A DNA stretch of 60,000 nucleotides from Cryptomeria japonica (GCF_030272615.1 NC_081411.1:184507572-184567571); one strand, 5' to 3'; positions 1-12,897 are shown, numbered from the stretch's first letter. The notes: generated from the letters alone by a model not told the origin. A program made the numbers and translations.

Positions 1-1567
1 TTTATGATGTAGTCATAGGTCTGGAGGGTACAATAACAGATGATCCAATAGTGCAAACAACACAAATAACAGACACATAAATAGAACAATCATATGAACA
101 GATGCAATATATATCTTAGGAAAACCCTTAGTAAGACGAAAAACCATGCTCCAAAATCACTCAATATATTATTGAATCCTTCAACACGTAACAATTTCCT
201 ACAAAAAGACTTTTGACATGCTAGACGACAACCACGTGAACTTATAACGATATTACTCAAATGAATAAATGCCACATGGATCTACATATTCAACACTAAT
301 CATAAAAATTATATTGCAAAACTTTCCCAAATAGACACAGTCAAGATTGTAATAACATCTCAAAATTCTCACCACCCACATAATTGTATTCTAATCATGC
401 TTCTTGTTAGTTCATTTTAATTCTCCTAGCTCACTTCCTCATGGTTACACTTATTGTATCTTCCATCCTTAAAATTTTCCTTAAGGCAATCTATAGATGA
501 TAATTTATCATCTACTTTCTTACCTGATCCTCAGGGCAATCATAAGCAATATATAAATATAATAACAATCCCCATCCTGAAAGATGATGCGGCCACATAA
601 AATTTGTAGTCAACAATGTATTAACAACCTCCAAATTGAACACAGTGACAATAGAAGAGAATATAATAATGTGGTTATCCTCACAGGTTGGCTTTATTGA
701 TTTTCCTTTAAATGTGATCGAAGGGTCTTTTTTAATTAGCGACGCTTCCGGCTGCAACTTCCCTATCCTGAAATTCTATGAAGAGAATTTCTCAATTCTC
801 CATTTGTCTACGTCCCCTATTTTGTCTTGTTTGATAGTGGTCTTAACAAATTCTCTTTAAATTTGATAATAATTGTTATGTAAAAAGAAACAGATAAAAT
901 ATGTGTATCACTGGACAACATAAAGAACACAACGAATCATGTGATTCACCAATAAATGGTTACATCCATGAGAGAAACAGGATATTCATTTCTAGAATTA
1001 TTAAGAGCACCAAATATGAAATTCTGATGTATCAATGCAAATGTTATTTCTACAATATATAGATAACCCATCTACGCAGACGAAGAATCTAACAAACAAG
1101 GCCAAGAAGCTAAAAAGATTTCTTGACCCAACATAGACAATTGGACTTCAAAATGGATTCCACAGAAAACTTTTTGATTGACATGATCTTGAAACGACAT
1201 TGAGATTTCTGTTTTGTTAAGGTGCATTCATTATCTATGATACTGTATTTTGAACTTTGTCAGGTTTGAACTGCTGCAGACTGTCACTTGGGCATTTCAG
1301 ACAACGTATAAAGGTCTCTTTCTGAGCATGTTTTGATGTTGATTCTCTTTTTATCTTATAGAATTTTCTTTAATGATTATAGTAGTAGGGTGAGAGAAGA
1401 ACATGTTTTCTATTTTAGATGGTCCGAATCAATTGTAGTATGCTTTCTTTTTTCTTCCTCTTCAGGAAAGTTGACCTAAAGTTCTATGTTAAGATGAAAA
1501 TGGCAGTTCAAGAGGTTTCTTTGGCAATTTATCATTTTTATATCTTGTATTTTCTAATCATTTTGAT

Positions 1568-1645
1568 GATGGATCACAGAGTGTGATTTGAAATGTTGAT
1601 ACAAAAATATGTCACACAATCAAATTCAGAAGCAACTAAGATATT
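1568..1645. mobile_element. Single arm of a hairpin (foldback) element
   Basis: The segment with GATGGATCACAGAGTGTGAT and then CACACAATCAAAT is the same as the right arm of the complete hairpin at 24261-24455. No matching left arm is present nearby. Module X2 lacks these bases at the equivalent place, so they look like an insertion in X1 that has lost one arm. Confidence 0.6.
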
Positions 1646-1910
1646 AGTATGCATTGTAGAAATCTAATAAGTTTAATTCAAAAGGTTTACTTAAAAACTT
1701 GACGAAAAATGTATTGTTGGTACACATTCATATTGAGATGATTTTGATTTATTAAATAGTATATTTCTAGAGTTCAGAATCGAAGGAACTTCCCATGTGC
1801 AAGATTATAAAGAGATGTTTGTTTGGTTTCTGCATATAACTTTGTTGTCATCTATTGATCACTTTTGTGTGTGTTTTTTATATTTTTATGATCTTTGTGA
1901 TCATGACTTT

Positions 1911-2004
1911 TAAGTATATATGTATGTGTCTGTCACATGTTAGTTCTCTTCCTAAAATAAGTATATATGTATGTGTCTGTCACATGTTAGTTCTCTTCCT
2001 AAAA
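1911..2004. repeat. Perfect tandem duplication, 47-bp unit
   Basis: Two adjacent copies (1911-1957 and 1958-2004) are identical as read. They begin TAAGTATATATGTATGTGTC and end CTCTTCCTAAAA, and a few bases of a third copy follow. X2 does not show the second copy, so the duplication is recent and local. Confidence 0.9.
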
Positions 2005-2460
2005 TAAGTGTCATTGTTTGTGTTTACATTTTTATTAATTTTAGACGTGAATTTTAGTTGTTTTCATTTTATTGATATATACTTAAAGATTTTATATCAT
2101 ATAGTTATAAAACTGAAAGTTAAAATTCAAAAGATATAATGACTGAATCAAAGACTAAGATACCTCTTAGTCTTGACCTCGTTCTTTATGGTGGTTTCTT
2201 ACACTCAATTAAACTTAATGGACTTATTCAAAACTCCGACCTGTTAAAACTGCTATATTCTTCTACTTTAGTTTTGCTTCAATTAAAAAAATCACCTGAA
2301 ACTACAATTAAACTTCAACATCAAGTTAACAGAATGCATACTAATATAGAAGTGAGAAGTGACATTATAGGCGATCTTAGCTAAATGTTCTTATTTTAGA
2401 GGGAGATAGATATTTTCAGAAATCAATAGGCAAAGAAAAATACAAACACGAACGACTGAC

Positions 2461-2938
2461 CTGCATTTCCTTTGTTTATTGCCACATATAAACAGGTCTG
2501 TCCGCGCACAGTCTTTTGGTGTATACTTGGCTGATATGCGCAACATAGCAGCTTCACTGTGTCTAAATCGCCGCTCTCGTAAGCTTTGAACAGAGGTGTT
2601 TCTCCAATCTTATTGCGAACATTCACACCATTTTGCTGTTGTTGGAGTAGAACCTGCACAACACTACAGAAACCTCCCTGAGCAGCCAAGTGCAACGCAG
2701 TATTTCCTTGGGCATTGGTAGTCTTCAGAAGTTCACGATTGAGCTGTAGGAGCTTTTCAATGAATGGTAGATTTCCTACACTGGCTGCCACATGAAGAAG
2801 AGTATTTCTGCTTCCGGGTGTAGTACTATTGAGAGCTGCTACAAGTTTGCATCTCTCAATTTTTGTTCCAGGGCATACTGCCGCATTGTACGCATCGCGA
2901 TCGATCCCTTCGCTGTGATGTCCACGTTCAGTTGCCAT
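2461..2938 (-). CDS. Ankyrin-repeat protein, first coding exon (ACD6/ITN1-like)
   Basis: Reading from ATG at 2938, 159 codons are open and carry three full ankyrin repeats and the start of a fourth. Hallmarks are NTLLHVAASVGN, GNTALHLAAQGG, GETPLFKAYESGD and GQTCLYVAINKG. The exon ends at a clear donor, AG|GTCAGT, with the intron starting at 2460; beyond it the frame soon reads into a low-complexity tail and a stop. A possible acceptor (TTTGCAG) lies just upstream of the ATG, so the preceding part may be a 5' UTR intron. In plants, proteins that begin this way usually continue with more repeats and C-terminal membrane helices (PGG domain) and act in defence or salt signalling at membranes. 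No further exon is recognised between here and base 1, so the gene either continues outside the window or is a remnant. The first ~42 codons are duplicated at 22000. Confidence 0.8.
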
Positions 2939-3865
2939 GGAAGATTTCTGCAAATTTCAGGAAAAAGGAGAAAAATGTTATCCTAGTACTTTGCGTTACT
3001 GAAAATATATTTAAAAGTAAGATACATATCAGATCAATTACATTTAACGATAAGTATCAAGCATAAATTTTAAAGTATTGAAATAAAGTAGATTACAAAA
3101 TAATATAAGAAGTAAGAATATAAGAAATGGTAATCAGATTGTTAAAAAGAAAAAGCTTATGTTTTATACCTTACTTAAATATCAAATATTAGATATAAAT
3201 TTTGAAGTATTAGAATAAAGTAAATTATAGATGAATATAAGAAATTCATTATGTCTGATTTTTTAGGAATATAAGACAATTTTTTTTATTAATATTTTTT
3301 AAAATTGAAATAAGAAAGAGTACACAAGAATATAAGAAAATATGATCAAACAAGTTACAAAAATTACGCTTGACAATTTATTTAATGATAAAAATCATTC
3401 ATTTTCAACAATCTATTAATAACTTTTATTGTTATAATTTTTTTTCAATATTAATAATTGATTAAATTTTTAATAATCATTTAAATATTAAAACTATGAA
3501 TAAATATCAGATAATTTATTTATTAATTAATTAGATTACTAATGTTTTAGTATAAGAAGGAAAAAATTTATTTAATAACTTGAATTCATGAAAAAATGTC
3601 TTAATAACTTACATGAATAAATTCCCCCCCACACCTAAGAACTTGCATCAATGGAAAAGAATAAAGTGTAAGCATTACATTACTTAAAATAATGAGCGAT
3701 TGAAGTGTGTTGTCTGCAATGGTGGGTATGTTTAGTAAGGTGGCGAAGTGTTCAATGTTAAACCATTTTTCCTCGAACAACTAGTTTCATATGAAGTTTT
3801 AATTCTTTTATTGCAAATGATTTTAATATTAAAATCATGAAATTTCCATAATCCATAATGATTTG

Positions 3866-4055
3866 CTTGTTACTCTTCTAAATTTGATTGTGTAGATTTT
3901 GTTGTTGCCAATGTTTATAATCGAATACCATGATCCATCACTAGGGCAAGAGAGCAAGTGTGAGAGCTCTATTTCCTTGGTGATGGATCATGGTGTTTGA
4001 TTTGAAACGTTCGCAACAACAAAATCTGCACAGTCAAATCTAAAAGAGTGACAAG
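3866..4055. mobile_element. Hairpin (foldback) element, copy in Y1
   Basis: An imperfect inverted repeat has arms of about 80 bases and a loop of roughly 34 bases. The left arm contains TGTAGATTTTGTTGTTGC and CATGATCCATCA. The right arm contains GATGGATCATGG and GCAACAACAAAATCTGCACA, its reverse complement. No coding capacity is visible, so it is MITE-like. The homologous place in Y2 (about 23020-23120) keeps the loop and right arm but has lost most of the left arm. Confidence 0.8.
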
Positions 4056-5421
4056 AAAATTATATTAATATATCATATTTATCCTTAAATATTGAGTATG
4101 CAATATAGGAGGTTTTTAATAAAAAGGGTTGTAGTCGGTATCTATGTTAATTTAAACAAGAGTTCCAAAACAATGATTTAAATATGTAAATTAAAATTAA
4201 GAAAATGAAGGATATTTATTAGTTTTTTTCTGGTAATAGAGGAGTATCATGTACCTTTAAATGAAAATTTGAGAAAAATTTTAGGTTGAGGATTCAAGCA
4301 CATCCCATTGATCTTGTGGCTCATGCACAAAAAAGAAATGATCAAAATACCCCACCCTAGTGATGGAGTAATAATAACAATCTAATTGTTGGTTTATATG
4401 CCAATCTCTCCATTATCTAGATGATGACATGTAACAACTCCAATTATGAGAGTAGTTGTGCTAGCAAGACATAGGAAGTAGGATGGTTTCAATATTCCAA
4501 TTCAAATGGACTCCTCATAGTCTAAGCTACTCTTCCTTTGTGATTGAGGAGATCTCACAAATGTTGGAGATCCTATGCAACCTCATCAACTTAGACTTGA
4601 GTTTGTATGTACAATAAAGAGATACGACTAATCTTCTCATAAATAGAAAGATAATAATAATCTTCAACATTAAAAATTGTACCATTTCAATTCAGCCATA
4701 AATGAGATAAAATAAAATTTTAAATTAGAAATACTAAATTGTAGCAAAACATGTATGGGACTAGGTTGAGCAATCCTCTAGATAAATAAGTCTAGGTGGA
4801 AGGGTGGGAAAATACCACAAATCCATTTCAAAGAATCTTTGTTGTGAGGGCACACCAAAAAATATTTTTAAACTTGAGTCTATTGAAATATGGGTATCTA
4901 TGATAAGAAATACACTATGTGTTTGTCTCTCTTTTAGTTACAATCAATGACAAACTAAGAACTAGAGAAAATGAGAATTTTTGTGCCCAAGTTTAGGCTT
5001 CTAGATCCTATTGAATCTAATAGATAAATTGCAAGAGAAAGAGATTAATCATTGCCATTTGTAAAATTTCTATGAACTTGAGAGGTAAACAAGTTTGTGC
5101 AATAGAAAAACATGAAATAAACTTGATTTCAAAAGATAAAGGGCAATTTTAGATCCACCATAATATTTTTTTAGCTAATCCATATTGGTGTTTCCAACTG
5201 ATTATCCTGTAATTCTAATGAAATATCCTATTTCAATCAACAGATATTTGGATCAGTGTCCAACAAATGAAATTCAATCACAAGACTAAAATCTCCTCAA
5301 CTTCTAACTCTACCACACCAAGGGGGTCACCCTATACAATATTTTAAGATCTTAGGAAAATGTTGACAAATATTATAATTAAGTAGACAATTCTTAATGG
5401 ATTTCAACCATGTAAACATAA

Positions 5422-5539
5422 TTCAACCTTGAATTGGCTCTATTAATGGTTATTAATATGTATTTTTACAATTGAGTATGTTCAACCTTGAATTGGCTCT
5501 ATTCATGGTTATTTATCTATATTTCCACAATTGAGTACA
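5422..5539. repeat. Tandem duplication, 59-bp unit, private to Y1
   Basis: Units at 5422-5480 and 5481-5539 both begin TTCAACCTTGAATTGGCTCT and end near CAATTGAGTA. The paralogous place in Y2 (about 24733-24790) has a single unit, so the second copy arose after the module was duplicated. Confidence 0.85.
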
Positions 5540-7031
5540 AAACCTAACCTAATTTACACCTAAGAATAGAAAATTAAAAGGATTTATCAATTTGAGTTGT
5601 TTTTAAACCTAATATGAACATTCAAATGGATTGGTGCATGAATCCTTGGGCAATAGAGTCAAGTTACAAATCATAAACACATTTATGTAGTAGAATTAAC
5701 TTAAATCATTTAGACATTAGCATTCATGTATTACATAAATGTGTTCACATCGCTTACCATAGAATTCTACTTATGGATCCCTATCATCCTCTCAAAATCA
5801 TTGTAATATAAACATAGAATTCAATCCTTTCATTAAAAGAAACCCACATACACATCACACAATTACAAGAAAATTGTAATGACAAACTAGAATATGCTTG
5901 ATATATTTAATTTAAATGAAAACTGAGAGTACAATTGGTAGACAACTTTGTAATATTCAAATTTCACTTCAAAACGATTGAATCTATTGCATGAATACAC
6001 AACCTCTCCACAATGATCTTCTACGAATTTGGCTAGACACTTTTCTCTATTTATGTACCTAAACCAAAACTTTAAAACTCATACAAATAGTTTGGACTTC
6101 CTATTTATAGGATCAAGGGACGAAAACAAGCTTCGGTCCATTATACACATGTCACAATTTGGTTTGACAATCTTAAAAATGGTAAACTATGCCAAAGGCA
6201 TCTTTTTTTGCATATTAGACAAAAATCATTTACTTGTTGGAGGCAAAATCGCTTTGTTGCAGTAGCACAAACTTTGGTGTTGACTCATACTTTGAACTTT
6301 AATTTGCTAAGGTGGATTAACTGAAACAAAAAGTGGAAGATGACATGTAACAAGAAGAAAATGAGAGACCACTAAAATATGATGACAAATCATTGATGTG
6401 CAGATTGTGTAGATTTAGTTGCTTGTAATAAAAAAAGCGCATTGGTGATCTAACTGATCTAGCAAGGTCTCATCCCTGATACTGAAATACAACCCAACTT
6501 TGCATCTTTCTCTATTCTTTTCTCAATTGAATGTGAAGTGCCTTCTAACAAAAATCAACAACATGAAAGTAACAAAGAGAAACTAAAAACTAAAAAACTA
6601 ATAAGAATGCTCAATTAAATGTATTCTTTTCTCATTAAAATTCAATAGAAACCCGTGACCTTAGGGTCTATCAAGGTTATGTATTCTATAAATTATAATT
6701 TTAATTGCATTCTTTGTCTCTCTTGATCAGACCACGAGAGCTTCACTTAGTGAACCTAGGTTATAGCACGTGCATTCATGGAAAACTAATGAATCTCGCT
6801 ATTTTAAGAAAATATCACCCTAAAATCCTTTTTGTCACCCCCTCCCAATGCAAAGCCAGAATTAAAAGCCCCCCTATTTTCACCAAATATTGTATTTTTT
6901 CATAGTCGGAATTAAAAACCCATCTATTTTCACCAATAGGCAATATATTGCACCCTCATTTTTGGGATATTAAAACCCCCAATATGAATGTACGTGATAT
7001 AATATTGCCTAGCCTATGAAACCCTCGTGGA

Positions 7032-7900
7032 TCAGACATATCTTTGAAAAAGGAAATTTAATTGGGACAAGTGTTCAACAAATTCGTAATTGGCATATGC
7101 AATATTTACTATGTTGATATGCTTCATCCCATACACAAGTGCAAATAACTTGTCCAATTGGAAGCTCAAAATATCTACCATCCTCTCCTCATCGCTATTT
7201 ACAATGCTATCAATTTTTGGTAGCAGTTGTATGATCTCCATCTTCAACTCCTCTTGAATTTCCCTATTCTATCATCTTAAAGAGAGATGGAAGAGGGGAA
7301 TCTAGATCATCTAATCATATCTTTTAGCTTCTCTCACAATTTTATCACAATACTTCTCTTGTTGACTTAGCAATCTGTTAATCATTTTCATGATACCACT
7401 AATAAACTTTTTTATTCTTCTCAGCGTCTCCTCATTACAATTGAATTTGTTTTCCTTAAGGATGCAAAGAATAATTTCTTTTTCCTCGGTTACTCAATTG
7501 GTTTTGTCTGGATATACATACTTATCATGCAATCATTTAAGAACTAGTTGGACCCAGTCCTCCATTGTGAAATCTAGGAAGTCTTTGAAATCATTGAGCC
7601 CCTTCTCCTTGATATGGGTGTACTTTGATTTGTATTTGTTTGTTCCTTTCTTCAAGAATATATATCTTTTCTCCTCAAAAGTGGTATGGTAGGTTTCATC
7701 TGGAGGCGAATGTATGTATTTGAAGACATATTTTGTATATATCACCTCAACTGGTACTCATAAGAATGCACCCTCCAGATCAGTTTGCATTGCCTTATAG
7801 GGACTTTTGTGTATTCTCAGCATATCTTAGCTATGGTAGAGATTGAAACAGGGACAACCATGGTGGCAAGCTGCATCATGAGTGCAATATAGTTGCTTAG
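7032..7900 (-). pseudogene. Remnant of an unknown protein gene, conserved in Y2
   Basis: On the minus strand, fragments of one protein can be followed from about 7830 to 7032, broken by several stops. Recognisable pieces are YIHSPPDETYHTTFEE, DFLDFTMEDWVQLVLK, IILCILKENKFNCNEETLRR, QEELKMEIIQLLPKID and DNLSFQLDKLFALEY-like. The Y2 copy (25983-26770) preserves the same pieces in the same order, including an undisturbed stretch where Y1 has stops, so this was a real coding sequence when the module was duplicated. It is lysine- and glutamate-rich, with no zinc finger, membrane segment or catalytic motif that I recognise. I do not know the family. It could be a gene remnant upstream of the ankyrin gene or an unknown mobile-element protein. 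Confidence 0.5.
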
Positions 7901-8727
7901 GGTCTGAAGATTGGAGAAATTTGATTTGTATACCTGAGAGTATGATTAGCTTTAGGGCAGAAAGGGAGTTGAAAGAGACAAGTGAATCAATGAAAAGTAT
8001 AAGGGTATTTTATATATTTTCTTTTGGCAACTAAATTAAATATTGTAGCCATTGTAAGTTATTTCCTAAACTTTTCTATCTATTATTTTCTAAGGCTAGC
8101 ATTTTTTCGCTGATAGCATATACTTTTCCTATGCATTTATGATACACTATATTACACTATGTTATAATTTTTTATATTTTATGTCGATGTCTCCCTTATC
8201 TTTGTTTTCCTCAATGCCATGTCAGATTCTTCTAGGATTTTATTTCATTATTAGGGATGTTAATTGTAGGCTACCAACTATCATCTTGGGTATGTTATAG
8301 TTAGTATGATCCTTATAATTTATCCATTGTATTGATGTGTGTACTTGGATATGTCTTTTATAGGTCACTCAAAATTCCCAAGGTTTGGTGTATTGTTGTT
8401 TGGACAATGTGTAGGTTGGTTTCTTTTGTAGTTTGAATAATGGAAAGTTTTAGTTTTCTTTGTGTATAGTGCAAGGTTTAGTTTGTATAAGAATTCTCTC
8501 CAGAATCTATATACCTTATTTGATGTCAATTTTGACTTACTTTTTATCGAAACTTCTAAAATTTCATCACTTTCTGTGCTGTAATTATCACTTTCTAGCT
8601 CTACTTCTCCTCCCCTATTTAGATTTTCTTCTTCTTGCCCATTTGGAATCTTAGAAATAGAATAAAGATTCTTAACATCTTTCTTTAATATTCTTGTGCT
8701 ATTTCTTCAATGTATATGTATATGTAT

Positions 8728-8730
<3 letters not shown>

Positions 8731-8820
<90 letters not shown>
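8731..8820. repeat. CA microsatellite, 45 units
   Basis: Exactly 90 bases of alternating CA are flanked on both sides by TGTATATGTA-type sequence that can fold back on itself. The matching place in Y2 (about 27608-27622) has only about seven TG units. Open frames reading poly-His/Thr through it are artefacts. Confidence 0.98.
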
Positions 8821-8824
<4 letters not shown>

Positions 8825-9424
8825 TATATGTATCTACATATATGTATGTATATATATGTATATATTAGTGCGAGAAATAAAAGTAAGGATATAAATAAAA
8901 TTATTTATTAAATTATTTTTTATGAATATGATAGTTTGTTAATTGAATTTAAAAAATAAAATAGTTTGGTTAAGAAATTTTTGAATTTTAAAAATAGTAG
9001 AAATAAATATATTTAACTTATTTTAGTGGTCAATAAATAGTTGTCTAATATTTTGATCATTTGTTTTGAAGCATAATCTAGAATCATAACTTCTTATATT
9101 TGCGAGAATAATAATGCAAAATCTATATTGGATTAGTTACAAAATTCTATGTATTAATCACATAGACAAATAGGCCATGAAATTGATCCAAGAGTCATGG
9201 ATGCAACCTTTCGAGCATATTTGACCTATAACATGCAAATTTGAAATGAATAGCTATAGAATTTTCTAACTTGATTTGCCTTAGTCTCTAATGTTTGAGG
9301 ATGTGCAATCACTAACAGTGTTTAAAATTATTGTGGGGAAATCATTGAATTGCAAGAGTCATGTCCTCTTAGATTGGCCACTTGACCAGACTTGCTTTCT
9401 ATGGGAAGGATTAAAGAGAACACT

Positions 9425-9522
9425 TTTTAGACAAGTAGATATCAACATATTATTTGATACAAAATAAGGTTTCTTTTAGACAAGTAGATGTTAACATATT
9501 ATTTGATGCAAAATAAGGTTTC
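9425..9522. repeat. Tandem duplication, 49-bp unit, private to Y1
   Basis: Two copies (9425-9473, 9474-9522) share TTTTAGACAAGTAGAT and TTATTTGAT and differ at a few bases. Y2 has one copy near 28207-28255. Confidence 0.85.
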
Positions 9523-9690
9523 TTTTAATGCTCATAAGAAAAGTATTCCTTAAATTATTCTCTTCCCAATGAATAAATATTTTTAATATTAGTTTCTTGT
9601 GATTTAATGCATATTGAATGCCTTCTATTACCAAAACATAGTGACTAATCAGACACAATACGTATCAAGTGCAACCATAAAGAGTATGAA

Positions 9691-10758
9691 AGTGGGTCTA
9701 GTGGACGTATCAAAAATGAGGATAAAGTGGTTAATAAGGTCTGAAAAAGTAGCTTTTACAAGTTTATGAAAAGATTCTGCATGACTTATGATTGTATTGA
9801 AGTCAATGTTAGAAGATGAATGTTTCCAAATATTCTACTATATTACTAAGACTACAAATTATATATGTTTTACTTACACAAATCAGATACTTAGCATGTT
9901 TCCAGTAGATGTCCTATTTATATGTTTTAATTTTTTAAAACGGTTTAATATTTTTAGGTTAGTTTAATTAAATATATTAAAAATATAAATTAAGTTAAAG
10001 TAGTTAATTAGAGTTGGCTAATACAAATTTAAATGATTGTATCTATCTGAAAAAAAAGAAAGATAGATAGGGGTATTTGGTTGCTTGATCAGATATTTAT
10101 ATTTGCAATTAAGATTCTAGATTATTTGATCTTTCTATCTTGAAAATGTATTCTCTTAGTTGTAAGAATATCTCAAATTTTGAGCTAATTTTCAACTATG
10201 TGATTAGTTAAGTTTGAAACTTTGAGCCAAAACCATGATCATAATTTCTTCTTGTACTTGAAAACTTGACCCTACTAAGCTATTGTATGATATTGTTTCA
10301 CTTGCCTAGTGAAACTTAGTCTACTCTAGTTTTGAAGATCTATAGACAACTGATATTAAAGATATCTTCTAAGGTGTCATTGCATTAGAAGGAGACAAGC
10401 TCTCATTAGATCAACTCTCGTTAAGAATATAAAGATCAAAGATAATAGGCAAGGGTCCTAAAATGCATATCTGTAATAAAAAAGTTTCACAATTTATTCT
10501 TATTTAGTGCCTTAAGGTGAGAGAGTATGCTTGAGAGATGAGAGATATGAAATTAATGCACTAGCACATAAAACAAAATAACTTAAACTTGTATTTAGTC
10601 AAATTTGGGAATGAAAGGTAAAGGGTACCAATAAACTCAGTACACCCAATGACCAAGAGTGATCATCCCTTCAACCAAAATATTGATTCTCTCAATCTGT
10701 GAGGCTGATAATAGATCCCCTTATAGACTAACATAACTGCCAAAGTTTAAAGTGACCT
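9691..10758. other. Unannotated AT-rich spacer
   Basis: No long open frame, repeat structure or RNA gene is seen between the end of module Y1 and the small ORF at 10759. Base composition resembles the surrounding spacer. Confidence 0.5.
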
Positions 10759-11040
10759 TTATTTGACAGACTCATCGGTTGCTGCATCTTTAAACTCTAG
10801 TTTGAGCAACTTGCTTGTGAACCTGGCAGCTTTGTAGTCGAACCTAGGAGCCTGAACCACCATGTAGAGTAACCTCTCTAACAAGACTCCATCATGCACA
10901 TGCGCCCCTGAATCAGAATCACAACCCTGAAATTTATGTATTGTAGGCAGGATATAGTCTTCATCAACAATGAACAACCTGCGAATTTGAGTATTGGAGT
11001 CCCCCTCTACACAGTTGCATTTGATCTCCAAATACTTCAT
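10759..11040 (-). CDS. Small hypothetical protein, 93 codons, with a TATA box
   Basis: ATG at 11040 opens a 93-codon frame ending in TAA at 10759-10761, richer in GC than its flanks. About 60 bases upstream is a good TATA box on the same strand (GCTATATAAATA, reverse complement of 11100-11111), at the right distance for a short leader. The protein has two cysteines close together near the start (CNC), an acidic middle with CDSDSGAHVHDG, and a basic, hydrophobic C-terminal part (LLERLLYMVVQAPRFDY). I do not recognise the family, and no signal peptide or membrane helix is evident. It lies outside every mobile element found here, about 290 bases downstream of the 3' LTR of a same-strand element, so read-through expression is also possible. 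It may be a single exon or fragment of a larger gene. Confidence 0.45.
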   Translation of the reverse strand: MKYLEIKCNCVEGDSNTQIRRLFIVDEDYILPTIHKFQGCDSDSGAHVHDGVLLERLLYMVVQAPRFDYKAARFTSKLLKLEFKDAATDESVK

Positions 11041-11099
11041 TTTCGTCGTAGCTTTCTATTCTTAGAAGCTTATCTCGATACACGACCACAACATAAGGG

Positions 11100-11111
11100 T
11101 ATTTATATAGC
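11100..11111 (-). promoter_or_regulatory. TATA box for the 93-codon ORF
   Basis: The minus strand reads GCTATATAAATA here, about 60 bases before the ATG at 11040, close to the plant consensus. A transcription start near 11075 would give a leader of roughly 35 bases; that position is inferred. Confidence 0.5.
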
Positions 11112-11333
11112 CTAAGAGATAGGCTTGCCTTGTTTTTCGATGGCTACTTCAAAATCTTGAGGAAATCCCATCCTTAAGTTAGGACGAAAATCTTACAATG
11201 CATCTTGCAAGCAGATTTCCAATCTGTTTCAAACATCCCATATCTTGTTGTTTCTAAAGCAATTTGATGATCTTGCTTATGTGTCTCTGTCGAGTGCTTT
11301 CAAATAACTCAAGTATTTCTGATGGGCCTATAC

Positions 11334-11613
11334 TGTTACTTTGAAATCGAGCAGAAAAATATGACAATCAACAATAAAATAGAGAAATAAAACAGAAACG
11401 AGAACATAAACGCACAACACGAAGTTTAACGTGGTTCATCACTAAGTGGCTACGTCCACCTGAAACATAGGGAATTGGTTTATTAACCAATATCAATTCT
11501 ACAATCATACATGACTGCACTCAGTCATTTATAGAGACATCTCAAATATGAAATGAAGAGTCTTTTGGGGAAGACAAACATCCATGTGATTGTTGGGCTT
11601 CATATACCCAACA
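11334..11613 (-). repeat. 3' LTR of the outer element
   Basis: This 280-base repeat starts TGTTACTTTGAAATC and ends CATATACCCAACA. It matches the copy at 18748-19016 through the ACGAAGTTTAA, CACTAAGTGGCTACGTCCAC and GAGTCTTTTGGGGAAGACAA blocks. The target duplication TATAC lies immediately before it. Confidence 0.92.
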
Positions 11614-12897
11614 ATCTCCCCCGTGAAGTCCAACCGACACAGCCTGTAACATTCCTGCATCTCCATTCCAAAGCTCAAACTACAATTAATTGACAAGACT
11701 TTAATTTTACAAAGTCTTGTTCACGAACACTGCGAACTAACCTTCTCCAAATCAAATTGGATTTAATAAATTCTAACAGTCGAACAACTTCTCTTACAAT
11801 TGTTACAGATGCAAAATCATCCATAAATTCATGATCAAAAATAACATCACCCTGATCTTCTTCCTCATTTCCCAATTGCATATTCACAATCTCTTTCACT
11901 TGCCCCAGCTCTACCTCAACCGTAGACTGTACGTTAGATTTGTTGGCATAATGATTGTTGGAAATGGCCAAAATTCCACGGTTACACATTCTTCTGCAAG
12001 CGTTGAGAGGCAGAATGTCTGCCACTTGGATCACGAATTCCTCTGCCTCGGACACCAACTTATCCATCTTAACTGAGTGGTGAAAACGCTTATCCACCTG
12101 AACCGCCTCTGCAAGTTTCAGTTAATCTGTAGGTTGGATGACTGATTCGCCTACAGTCCCGTATGGACCGTTCCACGAATTCAAAATTGCTCTTCCTGTA
12201 TCGTGCAACAAAACTGAAAACACCTCCATGATGCTCACCAGGTTTGTAACCGCAAAATTTGTTATGGAATTTGCCACACTTGAAAGCACCTCGTCCATCT
12301 GCATGTGGGTGTCATCCCAGTCTTGCTTGACTACATCCAAAACACTCTCATATCAATTTATAGTAGCATACATGCAACCACCATTTGAGGCCACCTGTGA
12401 ATCAAAACCCTCTTCACGTAAATCCTGATTTGGCCATATCATATCCACGTGTTCCTTTGAAGCACCCATTCGTGTTAGATGTCCCACTAACCGTGAAGGT
12501 TGCTTTAAGCCAAGCAGCGTAGACTGGGACGCAAGCCGTGGGATATGCTTCAAGCCAGGTCGCGCATCAAAGGAGACACCTTCTACAAGTCGTGGTTGCC
12601 CTGTTTCTGAAATGGGGGATGCCGTGGGGTATGCTCTGTGTGCCACACTAGGATAGATTTGTTCATCACCAGGGTCATCTTCCATAGTGGGCATTGTTGA
12701 AGCCACAGAATCGGTGTCAGTCTCCACATCATTTCCGAGCTCAGCAACCTCAGACGACACTGCTACTTCCAATGTCGACTGGGAGTTTTCATCTTCCTGG
12801 AGCACAATAAAACTACCTCTGAGAAAACTCACCTTAAAAGAGGGCTTGGACTTATGGCACAAATACCTCGATGTCAACTCGACTCGACATCTTCTTT

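Larger units (their letters stand above)
1..2090. repeat. Module X1, non-coding segment duplicated at 35.6-43.9 kb
   Basis: No convincing gene is seen on either strand. The text matches, with scattered substitutions and small gaps, the segment at about 35640-36945 (first ~870 bases) and then about 43005-43910 (the rest). In the second copy a LINE lies between the two parts. Shared landmarks include the runs around 500-600 and 36110-36240, and around 1050-1260 and 43130-43320. Copy 1 also has about 110 bases (1560-1670) with one arm of a hairpin element that copy 2 lacks. The module lies 3' of the ankyrin exon on its coding strand, so it may be intron or 3' flank of that gene; no ankyrin or membrane exon was recognised in it. 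Confidence 0.7.
2813..9690. repeat. Module Y1, segmental duplication (partner 21994-28421)
   Basis: From within the ankyrin exon to about 9690 the sequence matches 21994-28421 in the same orientation, with many substitutions and indels. Shared landmarks are the exon start, the CCCC run at 3630/22790, the GATGGAGTAATAATAACAAT run at 4362/23434, the minus-strand coding remnant at 7.0-7.9/26.0-26.8 kb, and the end near AAGAGTATGAAA at 9687/28416. Y1 carries private changes: a 59-bp tandem duplication, a 49-bp tandem duplication and an expanded CA microsatellite. Apart from the ankyrin exon and the coding remnant, no gene is seen. It represents 5' flank or upstream introns of the ankyrin gene. 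Confidence 0.85.

Noticed and set aside
512-860. Overlapping plus and minus frames in module X1
   Set aside because: They are not kept open in module X2 and have no motif, so they look like chance frames.
2139-2384. 81-codon plus-strand frame
   Set aside because: AT-rich, no recognisable domain, no promoter signal, and not conserved in X2.
8694-8911. Plus-strand frames with long His-Thr runs
   Set aside because: They read through the CA microsatellite.
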